10,584 bases of DNA. Source: Oscillospiraceae bacterium. Its GTDB lineage: Bacteria; Bacillota; Clostridia; Oscillospirales; Oscillospiraceae. The stretch's first letter is position 1. Each line of letters starts with the position of its first letter. Shown here one piece after another: positions 8,401 to 10,584 of the stretch. The translations under genes and the position numbers were made by a program. The DNA lies in NCBI GenBank assembly GCA_031288675.1, contig JAITQY010000138.1:1-10584 (forward strand), read 5' to 3'. The notes beneath the pieces were generated by a model. That model saw only the letters and a list, made by a program, of their open reading frames with translations. It ran no database searches and was not told the DNA's origin.

Positions 8401-9692
8401 GCGCCCATAAGCTCAAACGGCAAGCTGTTCTCCGTGCGCTTCTGCAGCATTCCCATATCTGTTACGCCTAATACGCTGGTGAAAGTGTCCTCACCCTGTT
8501 TCGGCGTTTTGTCAAGGATCTTCCGCCATATCGGGAGATTGACATAGTTTTCCTGTATTGCCAATTCGCGCCCTATACTCTTACGGCTTGTATCGTTTAT
8601 TGCTTTCTTGGATACGTCGTTGTAGTAGCGCTGCAGTGCTGATATAAAGCTCTTTTCCTTGTCTGTAAAGGTGCTTAGATTAACCGCCTGCGCCATTTGC
8701 GTCGGGCTTATCTTTACAACCGTCCCGTTCAGGAATGCCCGGTGGTATTTCCCGTCCTTGAAAAGCTTCATATCAGGGATTACTACTCCGCCTAATGCGG
8801 CGTGTCTCTGACTGTCCGCGTTAAGGCTATGCAGATATAGATTTACAAGCATACCTCGGGTAACCTTTACTTCCGAACCGTCAGCTAAGGCTAAGCCTTT
8901 AAGCGTAACTTCATTTTTCAGGCTGTTAAGAAACTTGTTGTCTTTCCTCCATTTACCAAACATTTCGGTAGCTTCATAGATGTACGCGCCTTCTGCTAAC
9001 TCTCCCATTTCTATGTCGTGTATTATTACGTCACGGAACGGGTCGCCTTTCTTGTACCCGCCGATAAACGCAGCCATAGTCGGCATATCGGCAGTGCGCA
9101 GCTTTATCCACAGCGCGGCGGCGGTAGTCTCTGGCGCAGCTATAACGTTCTCTGCCGACCTGTCGTTCGCGTCCGCTATCAGCTCTGACATTGTTTCGGC
9201 AAGCTCTTCCGCTTCCTCAAGCGTGTATTCTTTGATTTGCTTCTTGGTAAGCCGCGATATGCGGTCTTCTATGCTTTTGCTTGGGATGAAGTCCGGATTA
9301 GTGGCGCGTTCGGTTTTGTACCATTCATCCAGAGCTTCGAGCTGTGTCTTCTTCCCGTCCGTCATACTACGCGCGACTGTATCTACTTGCGACAATACCG
9401 CCTTTATAAGGTTTTCCTCTGCCTGCGGAGCCTTCCCCGCCGCTTTTGACGCGCTTTTCAGGATATTTTGAAGTTTCACCTGCGCGGCGCTCAGGCTTCG
9501 GCGTTCGCTCGCTTTGCTCTTGATTGCGCGCTGACGCGCCTTGTATGCCTCAAGCCGCGCTTTGCCCTGCTCGCGCGCTTGCTCAATGCGAGCGGAAAGC
9601 GTATCCGCCCGCGACGGCATTTTGACGTCAGGGTCTGCGAATATCTCCATAAGGTCGACGGTCACGCTCTCGTACGCGTTATCTATTTCCAC
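5421..9692 (-). CDS. Giant phage polyvalent-type virion protein, C-terminal segment (1423 aa as open frame)
   Basis: The frame is open from 9737, but the first possible start (GTG at 9692) has no convincing ribosome binding site. It is better read as the continuation of the upstream frame by a +1 shift. Residues 30-180 are charged coiled coil. Residues 381-545 form the polyvalent core I recognise from Clostridia phages: ENYVNLPIWRK, then GMLQKRT...FELMGAFEAL, then AKYVGYALPVENYN, then VVGNYTTATFFMNWKIALKQ. A QPFRQANN...GEYQTA motif lies near 689-706. Residues 736-755 and 778-804 are hydrophobic and could insert in a membrane. Residues 1036-1378 carry six short 'aGi....Y...' helical repeats. 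Known relatives are large proteins carrying several such domains, and some are thought to enter the host with the DNA. I infer the same here. I see no protease, ADP-ribosyltransferase or other catalytic signature in this segment. Confidence 0.8.
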   Translation of the reverse strand: MEIDNAYESVTVDLMEIFADPDVKMPSRADTLSARIEQAREQGKARLEAYKARQRAIKSKASERRSLSAAQVKLQNILKSASKAAGKAPQAEENLIKAVLSQVDTVARSMTDGKKTQLEALDEWYKTERATNPDFIPSKSIEDRISRLTKKQIKEYTLEEAEELAETMSELIADANDRSAENVIAAPETTAAALWIKLRTADMPTMAAFIGGYKKGDPFRDVIIHDIEMGELAEGAYIYEATEMFGKWRKDNKFLNSLKNEVTLKGLALADGSEVKVTRGMLVNLYLHSLNADSQRHAALGGVVIPDMKLFKDGKYHRAFLNGTVVKISPTQMAQAVNLSTFTDKEKSFISALQRYYNDVSKKAINDTSRKSIGRELAIQENYVNLPIWRKILDKTPKQGEDTFTSVLGVTDMGMLQKRTENSLPFELMGAFEALSQSVKDTAKYVGYALPVENYNKFMNYRDRLGDGTVTFAAAIEDKYDKKTAASRGVRGFFDTYVNKIVGRSADTSDDYNFNRLYGKVVGNYTTATFFMNWKIALKQLSGAPLLLEMDGVRGLTASPIVKGEALAALKKYSKSYQMRLAGIDRAVIGEGNSDLSTRTLTQRFRYLDFVGIVDRNILKPGWNAAQNKVSRENPSLAKGSEAYWEKVGETFDAWILDTQVTSLKSRKPMMSLNSNEVMRDVIGRFSGQPFRQANNIATRVGEYQTAARAFRGEPTDENRAAMNAARRKVGQTITGVLLSNVMYSALTMLTEFLLGKTDDWKDEEGDYSVGKMAARFGLGTLSSFSGMAPFGGLVYDAVMGAAGVETWYDIDVYGASVINDMYSTIKRTYNAFKDTEGADWQSIANQAIRTAGYVTGVPAKNIIDTVNAVKLDYYRLTFGDSLGAQIHTFETSGKTSEKKNALFGMLKDLNYKRGNELFERLFDELSEEIINKDKGETKEDGAKEIESFFKTKTRETGEYLTAYNSELARYGVPAMDEAKEAAVLDKVDLGDGTANKRYANMLDSVAGAAAYKAVTGEDNIPAEWVKTLDDDAAALGISSAEYLKLKAKAYYVNDSGEAAQISTDTEAIKDAAAIGIAPDIYIDIIRQSKPYGVTKTGLTAEERRESRIAAATVVTNMEYKLTNEQKGYMLAQVTDQTSRADDFKALFDMRMTPETAARYAAEYAYINGTDDTAQIKGLEFAKLYNADKKLTDKQRQFLADNFAYYSGSKAEIDLKKLETFEKAGVKADVYTDFKRSLNEHKIPEAKDVTPKELAAAYKERIAVVEATGKDNRLNSRAKGLLMADAMGQPDKAVEYAALFSAGVKPSSVVSVWYSTDLAGLKSRKLMKYLAENYPNLSNEDGQAVLNAMNKGLTYTNEMKEYNTLVAAGISLDDYGRYLKELPNWIASGEGSASNYSKAERIAAANAVGITGNKAQIVYTVSK
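5559..6587 (-). repeat. Six degenerate helical repeats near the C-terminus of the giant virion protein
   Basis: Related short elements recur at residues 1036-1046 (LGISSAEYLKL), 1075-1085 (IGIAPDIYIDI), 1150-1160 (MRMTPETAARY), 1224-1234 (AGVKADVYTDF), 1302-1313 (AGVKPSSVVSVW) and 1368-1378 (AGISLDDYGRY). The common form is Ala/Leu-Gly-Ile/Val, three or four polar residues, then Tyr or Trp. Spacing is about 40 to 80 residues, with lysine-rich 'lt..qK..l' helices between. Similar elements end other polyvalent phage proteins. Confidence 0.6.
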
Positions 9693-9704
9693 CCTTATAG
9701 CGTC

Positions 9705-9717
9705 GTCAAAGCCCTCT
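9705..9717 (-). other. Candidate +1 programmed frameshift site, like the release factor 2 (prfB) site
   Basis: On the minus strand the upstream frame ends AGA GGG CTT TGA with C next. A +1 slip of the CTT-decoding tRNA onto TTT would skip one base and continue GAC GAC GCT, exactly the frame of the 1423-residue segment. The E. coli prfB site is CTT TGA C behind an AGGGGG three bases upstream. Here the purine stretch AGAGGG directly abuts CTT, so the spacing is shorter than in prfB. The two frames overlap only between 9706 and 9737. The alternative is a real one-base insertion or two-base deletion, or an assembly error, somewhere in those 32 bases. Confidence 0.5.
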
Positions 9718-10365
9718 TCGCTGAACCTCGCTTGAGTTTACTATTAGCTGCGCCGCCTTGTTGACGCGCTGATACAGCTCAGCGAGCCTTAGGTCTTCTC
9801 TTTTAGTGCCGTACAGATATTCACGCGCCGCCGCCATAGCCTCGCGTATTTGCGGCAGCTTTTTTAGTGAGCCGTATTCGTCCGCAATCTCTTTTACCTT
9901 AGCGCCGAGCTTAGCCGGACTTATCCGTATGCCCGGCGTTAACCGGCTCTCTTCCGCAAGCCGCTTCATTACCGTGGCGTTTCTTTTGGTCTCTGCCTCA
10001 AGCTCCCTTACGCGTGTTTCCGCTTCGGCTATTTCCTGAGTAAGCGCCTTGACTTTTCCGGTCTTGTCATTGGCAAGGCTGAATAGAGACAGTATCTCAT
10101 CCGTAATGCTTTCTGCCGCGCCGTCCCGTCCTTTGTACGCTTCGTACAGGTCTGTCATAACCTTGCCGTCAAAGTCAAACGGATTGGTGTAGTCTGCCGG
10201 AGCAAGAGCTTCCATACGAAGCATAGCGTCAACGAAGTAGCTCTCAGGCGACGCTTCGTTCTCTCCTGCGGCATATTCGGGATAGATGTCATTCATCCAC
10301 TCCCCGAACTCGTCGTCACTCATAGCGGAGCTGTCAGACTGTATCCCCCGCGTTACTCCGTCCAC
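9706..10365 (-). CDS. Giant virion protein, middle segment (219 aa open frame after the TAG)
   Basis: This is the same reading frame as the segment to its right, separated by one TAG at 10372-10374. The nominal GTG start at 10365 and the ATG at 10323 both lack a well-placed ribosome binding site, so independent initiation is doubtful. Residues 7-62 (GIQSDSSAMSDDEF...DIYPEY...PADYTNPF) match a domain pattern I know from Clostridia phage polyvalent proteins: 'giDs.Y.El...yPe.f......p.d.l..i......l.p...NP'. Residues 98-138 are a coiled coil, and 165-212 form further helices (KKLPQIREAM, ELYQRVNKAAQLIVNSS) of the kind that lead into the next segment in relatives. It ends at TGA in the candidate frameshift site. 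Read with its neighbours, it is the middle of one long protein rather than a separate gene. Confidence 0.7.
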   Translation of the reverse strand: MDGVTRGIQSDSSAMSDDEFGEWMNDIYPEYAAGENEASPESYFVDAMLRMEALAPADYTNPFDFDGKVMTDLYEAYKGRDGAAESITDEILSLFSLANDKTGKVKALTQEIAEAETRVRELEAETKRNATVMKRLAEESRLTPGIRISPAKLGAKVKEIADEYGSLKKLPQIREAMAAAREYLYGTKREDLRLAELYQRVNKAAQLIVNSSEVQRRGL

Positions 10366-10367
10366 TC

Positions 10368-10388
10368 CCGACTACCGACTACCGACTA
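10368..10388 (-). repeat. Three perfect tandem copies of a 7-base unit (TAGTCGG on the minus strand)
   Basis: The copies are at 10382-10388, 10375-10381 and 10368-10374, and an imperfect TAGTCTG (10390-10396) lies just upstream. Three copies make 21 bases, a multiple of three, so the frame is kept. A 7-base unit passes through all three phases in three copies, so one copy must place TAG in frame, and here it is the last. Deleting exactly 21 bases joins AAA GGT AGT CTG A to GA GTG GAC, giving KGSLRVDGVTRGIQSD without a stop. I see no other tandem copy in the window. Confidence 0.85.
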
Positions 10389-10584
10389 TCAGACTACCTT
10401 TGTACTTCATACGGAACGCCTTAGCCGTGTCGCTGTCGCCTAAAGCGTTTACTAAGACGTCAAAGGGAACGTTTACCTTAGGCAGGTTACTCATAAAGTC
10501 GTAGTAACCCGTCATATCATAGGCTTCGCCCTTGCGCACAAGGTCGCTTGTCTTGACTGACGACTTGTCTACTATATCCTTTGC
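10372..10584 (-). CDS. Giant virion protein, upstream segment, cut by the right window edge
   Basis: My own translation gives 70 residues (AKDIVDKSSVKTSDLVRKGE onward), entering from beyond the right edge and ending at the TAG in the 7-base repeat array. It includes MTGYYDFMSNLPKVNVPFDV and TAKAFRMKYKGSL. The KYKGSL strand followed, after the repeat, by DGVTRGIQSD fits the 'l.G.lrv.....GiDs' join in related polyvalent proteins, which supports one original reading frame across the TAG. The IVGSR between them is encoded by the repeat array and is probably foreign to the protein. The start and full length lie outside the window. Confidence 0.7.
   Translation of the reverse strand, partial: AKDIVDKSSVKTSDLVRKGEAYDMTGYYDFMSNLPKVNVPFDVLVNALGDSDTAKAFRMKYKGSLIVGSR

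Noticed and set aside
8980..9471. A 163-residue Ser/Ala-rich plus-strand open frame
   Set aside because: It mirrors the coiled-coil part of the giant gene and has low-complexity shadow composition with no independent support.
10372..10374. TAG reassigned to glutamine (as in some gut phages), making the giant gene continuous
   Set aside because: Two other genes here end in TAG (388-390 and 5421-5423) directly before a downstream ribosome binding site and start. The interrupting TAG is explained by the 7-base repeat array.

Overview
The window looks like part of the virion-protein region of a tailed phage or prophage, most likely one infecting a Clostridia-type Firmicute (gut Oscillospiraceae-like). 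This rests on the protein families I recognise and on strong AGGAGG-type ribosome binding sites. I ran no search, so host and phage type are inferences. Every gene I can support lies on the minus strand, and gaps between genes are at most 60 bases, so this reads as one leftward operon (transcription from high to low coordinates). I see no tRNA, rRNA, CRISPR array, integrase, insertion sequence or clear terminator. The window starts inside one gene and ends inside another.

Right part (10584 to 5421): one giant virion protein of the 'large polyvalent protein' kind, such as Clostridia phages carry, probably ejected with the DNA. In the window it is split into three open segments. The first two are in the same frame and are separated by one TAG inside a 21-base array of three perfect 7-base repeats. 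Removing exactly those 21 bases restores an uninterrupted frame. The second and third segments differ by +1, and the second ends in GGG-CTT-TGA-C behind a purine-rich AGAGGG. That matches the known +1 programmed frameshift site of bacterial release factor 2 (prfB), and the shift is in the required direction. The third segment (1423 residues) has a coiled N-terminus, a polyvalent core, two hydrophobic stretches and a C-terminal array of short helical repeats.

Middle (5407 to 2621): a 928-residue protein with an unrecognised N-terminal domain, a run of about 40-residue beta-type repeats, and three tandem copies of an all-helical domain. That domain resembles the single-copy head-tail adaptor/connector-like proteins of Clostridia phages.

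Left part (2560 to 1): four smaller genes. They are a 150-residue coiled-coil tail protein, a 433-residue Gly/Ser-linker and helix protein of a recognisable but uncharacterised phage family, a 126-residue tail-fibre-like protein and the start of a second tail-fibre-like protein. The layout suggests an ejected internal protein, then a neck/tail structural protein, then short fibre modules. Stop codons include TAA and TAG with properly placed downstream starts, so I see no need for an altered genetic code.
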